Below, piece by piece: positions 1 through 7,678 of a DNA stretch of 64,000 nt. Each line of letters begins with the position of its first letter. The stretch's first letter is position 1. Both the position numbers and the translations under genes were made by a program. The notes under the pieces were generated by a model, which was not told the origin of the DNA, did no database searches, and was given only the letters and a program-made list of their open reading frames with translations. Source of the DNA: Pseudomonas sp. UBA5706 (GTDB taxonomy: Bacteria; Pseudomonadota; Gammaproteobacteria; Pseudomonadales; Pseudomonadaceae); the NCBI RefSeq assembly GCF_002419965.1, contig NZ_DIHC01000034.1, positions 62,001 through 126,000 of the forward strand. The letters run 5' to 3'.

Positions 1-296
1 AAGTAGTCGCGTATGCCGAGGAATTCTAGCTCTTCTGGATCAACAAGTCGGTAAAGATCAAAGTGATACGCGCGATTTCTCCCAATTTCGTAAGGTTCTA
101 CGAGGGTAAAGGTAGGGCTTTTTACCGCACCCGTGTGACCCAGGCCGCGGATGATGCCCCGTGAAAGCGTCGTCTTGCCGGCGCCAAGATTGCCTTCCAG
201 AAAAATAATCCCATTGCTTTCAGTGACTTGGGCAATCCGCGCACCAAAGTCGGTCATCGCCTCTTCGCCTGTCAGGTGCAGGGTTAACTCAGACAC
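1..296 (-). CDS. tsaE: TsaE, tRNA t6A biosynthesis ATPase (partial, C-terminus outside window)
   Basis: This ATPase works with TsaB and TsaD in making N6-threonylcarbamoyladenosine at A37 of ANN-decoding tRNAs, in the cytoplasm. Translating the minus strand from a GTG at 296 gives a protein starting MSELTLHLTGEEAM. It carries a P-loop (GNLGAGKTTLSRG), then SPTFTLVEPY and FDLYRLVDPEELEFLG, the usual TsaE sequence blocks. The frame is still open at base 1, so about the last third is missing. The start lies inside the 3' end of nnr (13-bp overlap), which indicates translational coupling. The nnr-tsaE order is common in gammaproteobacteria. Confidence 0.93.
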   Translation of the reverse strand, partial: MSELTLHLTGEEAMTDFGARIAQVTESNGIIFLEGNLGAGKTTLSRGIIRGLGHTGAVKSPTFTLVEPYEIGRNRAYHFDLYRLVDPEELEFLGIRDY

Positions 297-1780
297 GGTT
301 GTTGCTCCTCCAGAAGCATGCGAATGACAGGAATCAGATCAGCGGCGGCCATTCCACGTCCGCTGGCGCCACATTTTTCTCCGGCCAGTGAATGCAGCCA
401 CACCGCCAGACAAGCCGCTTGGAACGCGGGCATATTCTGAGCCAGCAGTGCACCGATGACACCTGACAGCACGTCGCCCAAGCCGCCGGTCGCCATTGCA
501 GGGTGGCCGTGGTCGGCCAGTGCCAGTTCACCTGCCGGGTCGGCGATCAGACTGCCGCTGCCTTTGAGTACGCAGACCGCGTTGAATTTTTTTGCCAATG
601 CCCGGGCCGCCGCCGGGCGATCGGCCTGTACCTCTTTGGTGCTGATGCCCAGCAACCGCGCGGCCTCACCGGGGTGCGGGGTGATCACACAATCCTTGGG
701 CAACTGCACGAAACTGGCTGCCAGCTGATTCAGCGCATCGGCGTCCCAAACCTGCGGACGCTCGGCATTGGCCGCCGCCGACAACAGGCTGCGGCCCCAG
801 CTGTGCTGCCCCAGTCCGGGCCCAACGACCAGAACGGTTGCGGGCTCGATCAGCGCCATCAACTGATTGGCGGAGCTGATGCCAGCGGACATGACTTCAG
901 GAAAGCGACTCAGCGCCGCGCTAATGTGCGCGGGCCGGGTTGCCAGCGTGACCATGCCCGCCCCGCAGCGCAAGGTGCTTTCGGTAGACAGCAAAGCAGC
1001 GCCGCCAAATCCGAGATCGCCGCCGATGACCAACACTCGACCGAACATGCCTTTGTGGGCAGTGCGCGGACGCGGCTTGAGCTTGGGCAGGTTAAATGTA
1101 TCCAGACGTGTAACGCTGATCGGGGTCTGCTCGACAATCGCCGGATCGGCTTGCAGATCGTCAAAAACCAGCTCTCCCACCAGGTCGGCGGCATCGCCGG
1201 TGAACAGCCCGGTTTTCAACCCGATGAAGGTGACAGTGAGGTCCGCGCGCACCGCTACGCCCAGGGTTTGCCCGGTGTCCGCGCAAAGCCCCGACGGAAT
1301 ATCAACCGACATGACCGGCAGGCCGCTGTCGTTGATCAACTCGATGGCATGGTCATAAGGAGGGCGGACTTCGTCTTTCAGACCCGTGCCCAACAAGGCA
1401 TCGATGATGATTCCGTTCAGCGTTTGCTGATGCCAGTCTTGAACATCGACCTGTTCGCGCAGCGCTTCTTGATAGGCTGCTTGCGCGTCACCGGTCAGCA
1501 CCGACCAACTGCCAACGGCGAGCACCGTCACCTGCCAACCTGCTCGCTTCGCCAGTACCGCAATCAGATAGCCATCTGCGGCGTTATTGCCATGTCCGGC
1601 CAGCACCGTCAGTTGCCGCCCGTCTGGCCAACGGCGACGTATCGCGCGCCAGGCGGCGTGGGCAGCGCGCTGCATCAATTCGAATCCCGGTGTACCTGCG
1701 GCAATCAGGCGTGCATCGAGGTCGCGCACCTGGGCTGCGCTGTACAGCGCGTCGGGAAAAGGGGGTTTGGCGTGCAACAT
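284..1780 (-). CDS. nnr: Bifunctional NAD(P)HX epimerase / ADP-dependent NAD(P)HX dehydratase
   Basis: Repairs hydrated NADH and NADPH: the N-terminal YjeF-type domain epimerises R- and S-NAD(P)HX and the C-terminal ribokinase-like domain dehydrates the S form with ADP. At 498 residues it has the full two-domain length. Visible motifs are GHGNNAADGY (about 62-71) and VDIPSGL (about 159-165) in the epimerase half. GRVLVIGGDLGFGGA (about 247-261), TPHPGEAARLL (368-378) and TGGLGDVLSG (431-440, nucleotide/phosphate loop) mark the dehydratase half. GNNAADGY differs slightly from the more common GNNGGDG. The ATG at 1780 has GGAG upstream. It is divergent from queG, with a shared promoter region of about 60 bp. 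Confidence 0.93.
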   Translation of the reverse strand: MLHAKPPFPDALYSAAQVRDLDARLIAAGTPGFELMQRAAHAAWRAIRRRWPDGRQLTVLAGHGNNAADGYLIAVLAKRAGWQVTVLAVGSWSVLTGDAQAAYQEALREQVDVQDWHQQTLNGIIIDALLGTGLKDEVRPPYDHAIELINDSGLPVMSVDIPSGLCADTGQTLGVAVRADLTVTFIGLKTGLFTGDAADLVGELVFDDLQADPAIVEQTPISVTRLDTFNLPKLKPRPRTAHKGMFGRVLVIGGDLGFGGAALLSTESTLRCGAGMVTLATRPAHISAALSRFPEVMSAGISSANQLMALIEPATVLVVGPGLGQHSWGRSLLSAAANAERPQVWDADALNQLAASFVQLPKDCVITPHPGEAARLLGISTKEVQADRPAAARALAKKFNAVCVLKGSGSLIADPAGELALADHGHPAMATGGLGDVLSGVIGALLAQNMPAFQAACLAVWLHSLAGEKCGASGRGMAAADLIPVIRMLLEEQQPCLS

Positions 1781-1842
1781 GCGTCATTAGGCTCCGATGT
1801 CTGGCAGAATTATACGCACCTGCGCCCCGGTGTCCTCCTTGC

Positions 1843-2949
1843 ATGTCCGCGATTTCTGTCGATCCATTAACCCATTCAATGCCCCTGACGGATGTCGGGT
1901 TGGCCGAGCTTGCCCTGTCCATCAAGACCTGGGGGCGCGAGCTCGGCTTCCAGCAGGTCGGCATTTCGGGGCTGGATCTGGCGGAACATGAGCAGCATCT
2001 GGAACGCTGGCTCGAAGCCGGATACCACGGCGAGATGGACTATATGGCAGCGCATGGCAGCAAACGTTCGCATCCCGAAGAACTGGTGCCGGGTACGCTT
2101 CGCGTGATATCACTGCGCATGGACTATCTGCCGGGCGATACGCAGATGGCACAACTGCTGGTCCAGCCGGACAAAGCGTACGTTTCGCGTTATGCATTGG
2201 GCCGCGACTATCACAAGCTGATCCGCAAGCGTGTGCAGCAACTGGCCGAACGCATTCAGCAGGCCATCGGGCCATTCGGCTATCGCGCTTTCGTCGACAG
2301 CGCACCGGTGCTGGAAAAGGCCCTCGCCGAGAAAGCCGGGCTGGGCTGGATCGGCAAGAACACGCTGGTGCTCAATCGCAAGGCCGGGAGCTACTTCTTT
2401 TTAAGCGAGCTGTTTGTCGATCTGCCGCTTGCCGTGGATCCGCCCCACGCCACCGAACATTGCGGGCGCTGCACCGCCTGTCTGGATGTATGCCCGACCA
2501 ACGCCTTCGTCGGGCCTTATGTACTGGATGCGCGGCGCTGTATTTCGTACCTGACCATCGAGCTGAAAACCTCAATCCCCGAAGAACTCCGATCGCTGAT
2601 CGGCAATCGGGTGTTCGGCTGCGATGACTGCCAGATCGTCTGCCCTTGGAACCGCTTCGCCCGCCCGACCGATCAGACCGACTTCAAACCGCGCCACGGA
2701 CTGGATAATGCAGAGCTGACGACGTTGTTTCTTTGGGATGAAACAACCTTCCTCAGTAACACCGAAGGCTCGCCGTTGCGTCGTGCTGGGTATGAACGGT
2801 GGTTGCGAAATCTCGCGGTGGGGCTGGGCAATGCGCCGTCGAGCATCCCGGTACTCGAGGCGTTGAAGACGCGGCGGGAACACCCCTCAGAGATGGTGCG
2901 TGAGCATGTGGCGTGGGCGTTGCGGCAGCATGAATTGCGCGATTGTTGA
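1843..2949 (+). CDS. queG: Epoxyqueuosine reductase QueG
   Basis: Catalyses the cobalamin- and Fe-S-dependent reduction of epoxyqueuosine to queuosine, the last step of queuosine tRNA modification. The sequence has two ferredoxin-like cysteine clusters (HCGRCTACLDVCP and FGCDDCQIVCPWNRF) after a QueG core with YVSRYALGRDYHK and GLGWIGKNTLVLN. A HEAT-like C-terminus contains SPLRRAGYERWLRNLAVGLGN. The frame is open further upstream. I chose the ATG at 1843 (368 residues, the normal family length). An in-frame ATG at 1879 is an alternative, and neither has a strong ribosome binding site. It is transcribed divergently from nnr. Confidence 0.95.
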   Translation: MSAISVDPLTHSMPLTDVGLAELALSIKTWGRELGFQQVGISGLDLAEHEQHLERWLEAGYHGEMDYMAAHGSKRSHPEELVPGTLRVISLRMDYLPGDTQMAQLLVQPDKAYVSRYALGRDYHKLIRKRVQQLAERIQQAIGPFGYRAFVDSAPVLEKALAEKAGLGWIGKNTLVLNRKAGSYFFLSELFVDLPLAVDPPHATEHCGRCTACLDVCPTNAFVGPYVLDARRCISYLTIELKTSIPEELRSLIGNRVFGCDDCQIVCPWNRFARPTDQTDFKPRHGLDNAELTTLFLWDETTFLSNTEGSPLRRAGYERWLRNLAVGLGNAPSSIPVLEALKTRREHPSEMVREHVAWALRQHELRDC

Positions 2950-2995
2950 TGACCGGCTACGCCTTCGGAGGAAACGGATCTGCGAACGCCCGGGA

Positions 2996-3607
2996 TCAGT
3001 GCCCATCCTTATACACAAACTTGGGCATTTCCCAATGGAACCTGATCGCCAGCAATCGCAGCAGTAAACCGCCAAATAGCGTGATCAGCGTGCCCTGCTC
3101 CAGCGCTAGCCCTGCGTACTGACACAACAGAAAGCACCACGCAGCCGCGAACGAAACGCTGGCATACAGCTCGCGACGGAAGATCAACGGGATGTCGTTG
3201 CAGAAGATGTCACGCAGGATGCCGCCGAACGTACCGGTAATCACCCCGCTGACGGCCGCGACCATCATGCTCAACCCCATCTCCAGGGCAGTCATGCAGC
3301 CGATCACGGTGAAAGCCACCAGTCCGAGTGCATCAAGTACCAGAAACAGCGAGCGCAAATGGCGCATCAGTGGCGCAATAAGGATGGTGACCAACGCCGC
3401 AACGCTGGTGAGAACCAGGTATTCCGGGTGCTTGACCCACGTCAGTGGGTAGTGCCCCAGCAGCACATCACGCACCGAGCCACCACCGAGCGCGGTAATG
3501 CAAGCGATCAGCACCACGCCGAACCAGTCCATGCCACGTCGCCCGGCAGACAGCGCACCGGTCATGGCTTCAGCGGTAATGGCGATCAGATAGAGTACTA
3601 ACAACAT
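2996..3607 (-). CDS. TRIC-type (UPF0126/YadS-like) membrane channel protein
   Basis: A 203-residue hydrophobic protein of two homologous halves of about three transmembrane helices each. Each half carries a glycine-rich turn before an RD pair: GGGSVRDVLLG in the first and GTFGGILRDIF in the second. This is the UPF0126/YadS pattern, now linked to prokaryotic trimeric intracellular cation (TRIC) channels, probably K+-permeable. The assignment rests on the repeat motifs and length, and physiological role in Pseudomonas is not shown by context. It faces queG tail to tail (46-bp gap) and lies downstream of the orn terminator. Confidence 0.85.
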   Translation of the reverse strand: MLLVLYLIAITAEAMTGALSAGRRGMDWFGVVLIACITALGGGSVRDVLLGHYPLTWVKHPEYLVLTSVAALVTILIAPLMRHLRSLFLVLDALGLVAFTVIGCMTALEMGLSMMVAAVSGVITGTFGGILRDIFCNDIPLIFRRELYASVSFAAAWCFLLCQYAGLALEQGTLITLFGGLLLRLLAIRFHWEMPKFVYKDGH

Positions 3608-3659
3608 GGTGGCGGTCCCTGCGAGAAGGGGCGCAGTCTAACCACTCGGCGCGAGCACC

Positions 3660-3687
3660 AAAAGGGGGCGTAAGTAAGCAGCCCCCC
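3660..3687 (-). terminator. Probable rho-independent terminator of orn
   Basis: Read on the minus strand, a GGGGGC stem, a loop of about 11 nt and GCCCCC are followed by TTTT, directly after the orn stop codon. It separates orn from the TRIC-like gene on the same strand. Confidence 0.7.
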
Positions 3688-3700
3688 CTCGCACTGGCGC

Positions 3701-4237
3701 TTAGACCTTGATGAAGTGCTCGCGATAGAAACGCAGCTCGGCAATCGACTCACGAATGTCGTCCAGCGCCAGGTGAGTGCTGCCCTTCTTGAACTTCAAC
3801 TCAGGCGACCAGCGCGCAGCCAATTCCTTGAGCGTGGACACGTCGAGGTTGCGGTAGTGGAAATAGTTTTCCAGCGTCGGCATGCGCTTATAAAGGAAGC
3901 GACGGTCCTGGCAGATGCTGTTGCCACAGATCGGCGAGCTGCGCTCGGGCACCCACTGCTTGATGAATGCCAGGGTAAGGGCTTCGGCTTCTTCGGTGGA
4001 AATCCTGCTCTCGCGCACGCGCTGGGTAAGGCCCGAGCCGCCGTGTTGACGCGTGTTCCACTCATCCATACCACTGAGCAGTTCGTCGCTTTGATGCACC
4101 GCGATTACCGGCCCTTCGGCCAGAGTGTTCAGCTCACTGTCGGTGATGATGGTCGCCATCTCGATGATCACGTCGTTATCGGGGTCCAGACCGGTCATTT
4201 CCAGGTCGATCCAGATCAAATTCTGCTTGTTCTGCAT
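3701..4237 (-). CDS. orn: Oligoribonuclease
   Basis: A 3'-5' exonuclease that degrades RNA dinucleotides, including the pGpG released from cyclic di-GMP turnover. It is normally essential in Pseudomonas growth and signalling. DEDDh active-site blocks are visible: IWIDLEMTGLDPD near the N-terminus, the GNSICQDRRFLY block and HLALDDIRESIAEL near the C-terminus. Length is 178 residues, close to the usual 180. AGGAG lies 7 nt before the ATG at 4237. It is divergent from rsgA across 113 bp, the conserved Pseudomonas arrangement. Confidence 0.97.
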   Translation of the reverse strand: MQNKQNLIWIDLEMTGLDPDNDVIIEMATIITDSELNTLAEGPVIAVHQSDELLSGMDEWNTRQHGGSGLTQRVRESRISTEEAEALTLAFIKQWVPERSSPICGNSICQDRRFLYKRMPTLENYFHYRNLDVSTLKELAARWSPELKFKKGSTHLALDDIRESIAELRFYREHFIKV

Positions 4238-4350
4238 ATGTAGGCTCCTCAGCTCAGGCGCGCAGTTTAGCGTAGGCGAGCGTGCTAGACTCGCTCCCGC
4301 CTCACCTAATCAGCAGCTTTATGCGGCATCAATTGGATCACTGAACACTC

Positions 4351-5382
4351 ATGGCCAAACGCCAACTCAACCGTCGCCAGAACTGGCGCATCGAAAAGAT
4401 TCAAGGCGAGCGCGCTGCCCGCGCTGCCAAACGTGAATCACAAGCCCTGGAAACGCTCGAAGGCGGCGATCTCGGCCCTGAACAAACCGGGCTTGTGATC
4501 GCGCATTTCGGCGTTCAAGTGGAAGTCGAGGCGCAGGAAGGCGAGCTGAGCGGACAGGTGTTCCGGTGCCACTTGCGCGCCAACCTGCCCGCGCTGGTAA
4601 CCGGCGACAGGGTCGTTTGGCGAGCCGGCAACCAGGGCATCGGCGTGATCGTCGCGCAGCTGCCGCGCAACACGGAGCTGTGCCGACCGGACACCCGCGG
4701 CCAGCTCAAACCGGTGGCTGCCAACGTCGACATGATCGTTATCGTCTTCGCCCCGGCGCCCGAGCCCCATGCCAATCTGATCGACCGCTATCTGGTCGCG
4801 GCCGAACACGCTGGCATCTGCCCGCTGTTGCTGCTGAACAAGTTCGACCTTATCGACGAGCACAATGCCCCCGCGCTCAATGCACTGCTGGCGGTTTACC
4901 GGACACTGGGTTATCCGGTGCTGGAAGTCTCCGCGCATCACGGCGACGGCATGCAGCAGCTGCAAGATCTGCTCGACAGTCACATCAGCGTATTCGTCGG
5001 GCAGTCGGGTGTGGGCAAGTCGTCGCTGGTGAACAGCCTGCTGCCGGAAGTCGGCACACGGGTCGGACCGCTGTCGGAATATTCCGGGCAAGGTACGCAC
5101 ACCACCACCACCGCCCGGCTGTTCCACTTCCCTCGCGGTGGCGACCTGATCGACTCCCCGGGGATTCGCGAATTCGGCCTGGGCCACGTCAGCCGCGCCG
5201 ACGTCGAAGCGGGCTTCATCGAGTTCAACGACCTGCTTGGCCGCTGCCGCTTTCGCGATTGCAAGCACGACCGCGAACCCGGCTGCGCTCTGCTCAAAGG
5301 CCTGGAAGAAGGCCGCGTGCAGCAGCAGCGCATGAACAGCTATCGCTCTATCATCGCAAGCTTGCCGGACAGCGGTTATTAA
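4351..5382 (+). CDS. rsgA: Ribosome small subunit-dependent GTPase RsgA
   Basis: A circularly permuted GTPase that acts late in 30S subunit assembly. An OB-fold N-terminal region (about residues 30-110) is followed by the permuted G motifs: NKFD (G4), GQSGVGKSSLVN (G1, about 216-227) and DSPGIREFGL (G3, about 265). A C-terminal zinc-binding cluster of the form C-x4-C-x-H-x5-C is seen in CRFRDCKHDREPGC. The 343-residue length is normal. The ATG at 4351 has only a weak upstream ribosome binding site. A REP-like pair and a terminator hairpin follow the gene. Confidence 0.96.
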   Translation: MAKRQLNRRQNWRIEKIQGERAARAAKRESQALETLEGGDLGPEQTGLVIAHFGVQVEVEAQEGELSGQVFRCHLRANLPALVTGDRVVWRAGNQGIGVIVAQLPRNTELCRPDTRGQLKPVAANVDMIVIVFAPAPEPHANLIDRYLVAAEHAGICPLLLLNKFDLIDEHNAPALNALLAVYRTLGYPVLEVSAHHGDGMQQLQDLLDSHISVFVGQSGVGKSSLVNSLLPEVGTRVGPLSEYSGQGTHTTTTARLFHFPRGGDLIDSPGIREFGLGHVSRADVEAGFIEFNDLLGRCRFRDCKHDREPGCALLKGLEEGRVQQQRMNSYRSIIASLPDSGY

Positions 5383-5398
5383 CGGCACATCCAGTTAC

Positions 5399-5466
5399 CT
5401 GTAGCAGTCGGCTTGCCATCGATGGCGTCCTTACCATCGCTGCCGCTGGCAAACCGGACTGCTACG
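5399..5466. repeat. REP-type inverted pair after rsgA
   Basis: CTGTAGCAGTCGGCTTGCCA (5399-5418) faces TGGCAAACCGGACTGCTACG (5447-5466). The two arms are imperfect inverted copies around the tgtagnag...ggcttgcc core typical of Pseudomonas REP elements. It sits between the convergent rsgA and motB genes. Confidence 0.65.
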
Positions 5467-5510
5467 AGTGTCGCTGCCTGGCCACGCAACACTCTATCGT
5501 CTGCACATAC

Positions 5511-5539
5511 AAAAACGCCGCGATCATCGCGGCGTTTTT
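5511..5539. terminator. Bidirectional rho-independent terminator between rsgA and motB
   Basis: A perfect 14-bp inverted repeat (AAAAACGCCGCGAT and ATCGCGGCGTTTTT, centre base 5525) with A-tract and T-tract ends. It can work on both strands, as expected between convergent genes. Confidence 0.9.
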
Positions 5540-5551
5540 GTCGGAATCCAA

Positions 5552-6613
5552 TCAGTTCTTCGTCTCTTCGATCTTCAATTGCCCTTGATCGAAAATGTTC
5601 AGCCTCTGCCGAATCTCGTGGGGCTGGGCGTAAGCCTGGCGGTCAACGGCGGGGGTTGCGATCGATGCGCCAGGACTGGCCGCCGGACCAGTCGGTGAGG
5701 CCGGAGCTGGCACTGGCACTGGCACTGGCACTGGCGGAGTATCCGGTTTTGGCGCTTCACCGACGTTCTGAGCATCTTCGATACGTGCTTGGGCCTTCTT
5801 GGTCAGGACCACGATATCGATGCGGCGATTGACTGGGTTGTTCGGGTTTTCCTTGTCGTACAGCGAAGAAGACGCGTAACCCACCACCCGCGCCACCTGC
5901 GGATCTGGATAGCCGCCTGCGATCATCGCGCGTCGGGCGGCGTTGGCGCGGTTGGCCGACAGCTCCCAGTTACCAAAACCGTTGTTGCCCACATAAGGGG
6001 TCGCATCGGTATGGCCACTGATGCTGACCTTGTTCGGCACACCTTTAATGGTGTCAGCCATCGCCAGCAGAATGTCCTCGAAATAAGACTTCAAGCGCGC
6101 GCTGCCGATGTCGAACATGGGCCGGTTTTCGGCATCCGTGATCTGGATGCGCAGGCCGTCCTGAGTGATCTCGAACAGGATCTGATCCTTGAACTTCGCC
6201 AGCTGCGGGTTCTCGTTAACCTTGGTTTGCAGTTCCTGCAGCAGCATTTCCAGGCGCTCCTGCTCGATCTGCTCGGCTGCCGCATCCTGTTGATCGGCAT
6301 CCACGGGCACTTTGTCTGGCGCCGGGGTGGATTTCACTTCAGGGTTGAGTGTCTGGTCGGGCGACATCTCGGGGGAGCCACCCAGGTCGATGACATAAGG
6401 CGAGCCGCTGTCGGAGAAGCCAACCGGGTCCTTGAAGTAACCGGCAATGGCGATCAACTGCTCGGGCGTTGCCGACGACATCAGCCACAGCACGAGGAAG
6501 AACGCCATCATCGCCGTCGCGAAGTCAGCGAAGGCGATTTTCCAGGCGCCGCCGTGGTGCCCTCCGCCGTAGCGCTTTACACGCTTGACGATAATTGGCT
6601 GATTATTTTCCAT
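5552..6613 (-). CDS. motB: Flagellar motor stator protein MotB
   Basis: The peptidoglycan-anchoring half of the proton-driven flagellar stator. The N-terminal segment GAWKIAFADFATAMMAFF contains the membrane helix with the proton-binding aspartate at residue 30, the equivalent of E. coli Asp32. The periplasmic part carries an OmpA/MotB peptidoglycan-binding domain with SGHTDATPY and NWELSANRANAARRAM. The C-terminus has a valine-proline run encoded by a hexanucleotide repeat. At 353 residues the length is typical of Pseudomonas MotB. motA lies 3 bp upstream, so the two genes form one operon. Confidence 0.96.
   Translation of the reverse strand: MENNQPIIVKRVKRYGGGHHGGAWKIAFADFATAMMAFFLVLWLMSSATPEQLIAIAGYFKDPVGFSDSGSPYVIDLGGSPEMSPDQTLNPEVKSTPAPDKVPVDADQQDAAAEQIEQERLEMLLQELQTKVNENPQLAKFKDQILFEITQDGLRIQITDAENRPMFDIGSARLKSYFEDILLAMADTIKGVPNKVSISGHTDATPYVGNNGFGNWELSANRANAARRAMIAGGYPDPQVARVVGYASSSLYDKENPNNPVNRRIDIVVLTKKAQARIEDAQNVGEAPKPDTPPVPVPVPVPAPASPTGPAASPGASIATPAVDRQAYAQPHEIRQRLNIFDQGQLKIEETKN
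5707..5736. repeat. CTGGCA hexanucleotide tandem repeat within motB
   Basis: Four exact copies of CTGGCA (5707-5730) and one variant copy (CTGGCG). On the coding strand they give four Val-Pro pairs in the periplasmic C-terminal tail of MotB. Gain or loss of a copy would keep the reading frame. Confidence 0.85.
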
Positions 6614-6616
6614 GGA

Positions 6617-7468
6617 TCAGCGACCGCGAACCGCTTGTTCCAGCTCACTGAAGCTGGGACGGTGTGCCGGGTAGAGAACCTTGCGACCGAATTCGACCGC
6701 CAGCGAGGGCGGCACACCCGAGGCCGACGCCACCAGGGCGGCCTTGATCGACTCGTACACATTCATTTCTTCCTTGGCATCATGGGCCAGGGAAGTGGCC
6801 AACGGACCGAAGAAACCGTAGGCCGCCAGAATACCGAAGAACGTACCGACGAGGGCCGCGCCTACGTGCATCCCGATCGCCGCCTTGTCGCCGGAGCCCA
6901 GGGACGCCATGGTCACGACGATACCCAATACCGCCGCTACGATGCCAAACCCGGGCATGGCGTCTGCCACACCGGTCACCGCGTGGGAGGGGTGCTCCAG
7001 CTCTTCCTTCATGCTCAGCAACTCCATGTCGAACAGGCCTTCCAGCTCGTGGGGGGCCATGTTGCCGGACGACATGATGCGCAAGTAGTCACAAATGAAA
7101 GCGATCATGCGGGTGTCTTTCAGGATGCCTGGGTATTTGGTGAAGATCGGGCTGTTTTCCGGCTCCTCGATGTCGCCCTCAATCGCCATCATGCCTTCAC
7201 GACGGCTCTTGTTGAGAATCTCGTAGACCAGTCCCAGCACTTCCAGATAGAACGCGTGGCTAAAGCGCGAGCTGAACATCTTCAAGGACTTCTTGACGAC
7301 CAGCATGGTCATGTAGCCCGGGTTCGCTTGCAGGAATGCACCGAGCGCGGCACCGCCGATGATCATCACCTCGAAAGGCTGGATCAGCGCTCCGATTTGA
7401 CCATGAGAAAGTACGTAACCGCCGAGGACGCTCGCGAGAACGACGATGATGCCGATAATTTTTGCCAT
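6617..7468 (-). CDS. motA: Flagellar motor stator protein MotA
   Basis: The membrane proton-channel subunit that pairs with MotB and converts proton flow into torque at the rotor. It has 283 residues and four predicted membrane helices: two near the N-terminus (MAKIIGIIVVLASVLGGYVL and a second near 35-50) and two after the cytoplasmic loop (PGFGIVAAVLGIVVTMASLG and VGTFFGILAAYGFFGPLA). The cytoplasmic loop contains the charged torque region with ISSRREG-like basic residues. It is divergent from the HDOD gene across about 210 bp, which should hold both promoters. Confidence 0.96.
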   Translation of the reverse strand: MAKIIGIIVVLASVLGGYVLSHGQIGALIQPFEVMIIGGAALGAFLQANPGYMTMLVVKKSLKMFSSRFSHAFYLEVLGLVYEILNKSRREGMMAIEGDIEEPENSPIFTKYPGILKDTRMIAFICDYLRIMSSGNMAPHELEGLFDMELLSMKEELEHPSHAVTGVADAMPGFGIVAAVLGIVVTMASLGSGDKAAIGMHVGAALVGTFFGILAAYGFFGPLATSLAHDAKEEMNVYESIKAALVASASGVPPSLAVEFGRKVLYPAHRPSFSELEQAVRGR

Positions 7469-7678
7469 AGGTAGAAAATACTTACTGAGTCGGGTTCATG
7501 GTCATTGTGCGAGAAGCGCTGAAAACTCTTGTTCAACTTATCGGCACCAGTGCGCCAGACTATAGTCAAATCAGGCGAAAAACTGTCTGCGGTGTGGCGC
7601 CAGCGTATCAGCGCAAAAGCCGGCATGATGCCATCATCCGATACCGATCAAAACCTCCCAGCCGTATGGGCCTTGTGA

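Noticed and set aside
503..1870. Long open frame on the plus strand opposite nnr
   Set aside because: It is antisense to a well-supported gene and its sequence is rich in Arg/Gln/His as expected from high-GC shadow frames.
5789..7474. Open frame of over 550 codons opposite motA-motB
   Set aside because: Shadow of two certain genes; no recognisable motif and compositional bias of a reverse frame.
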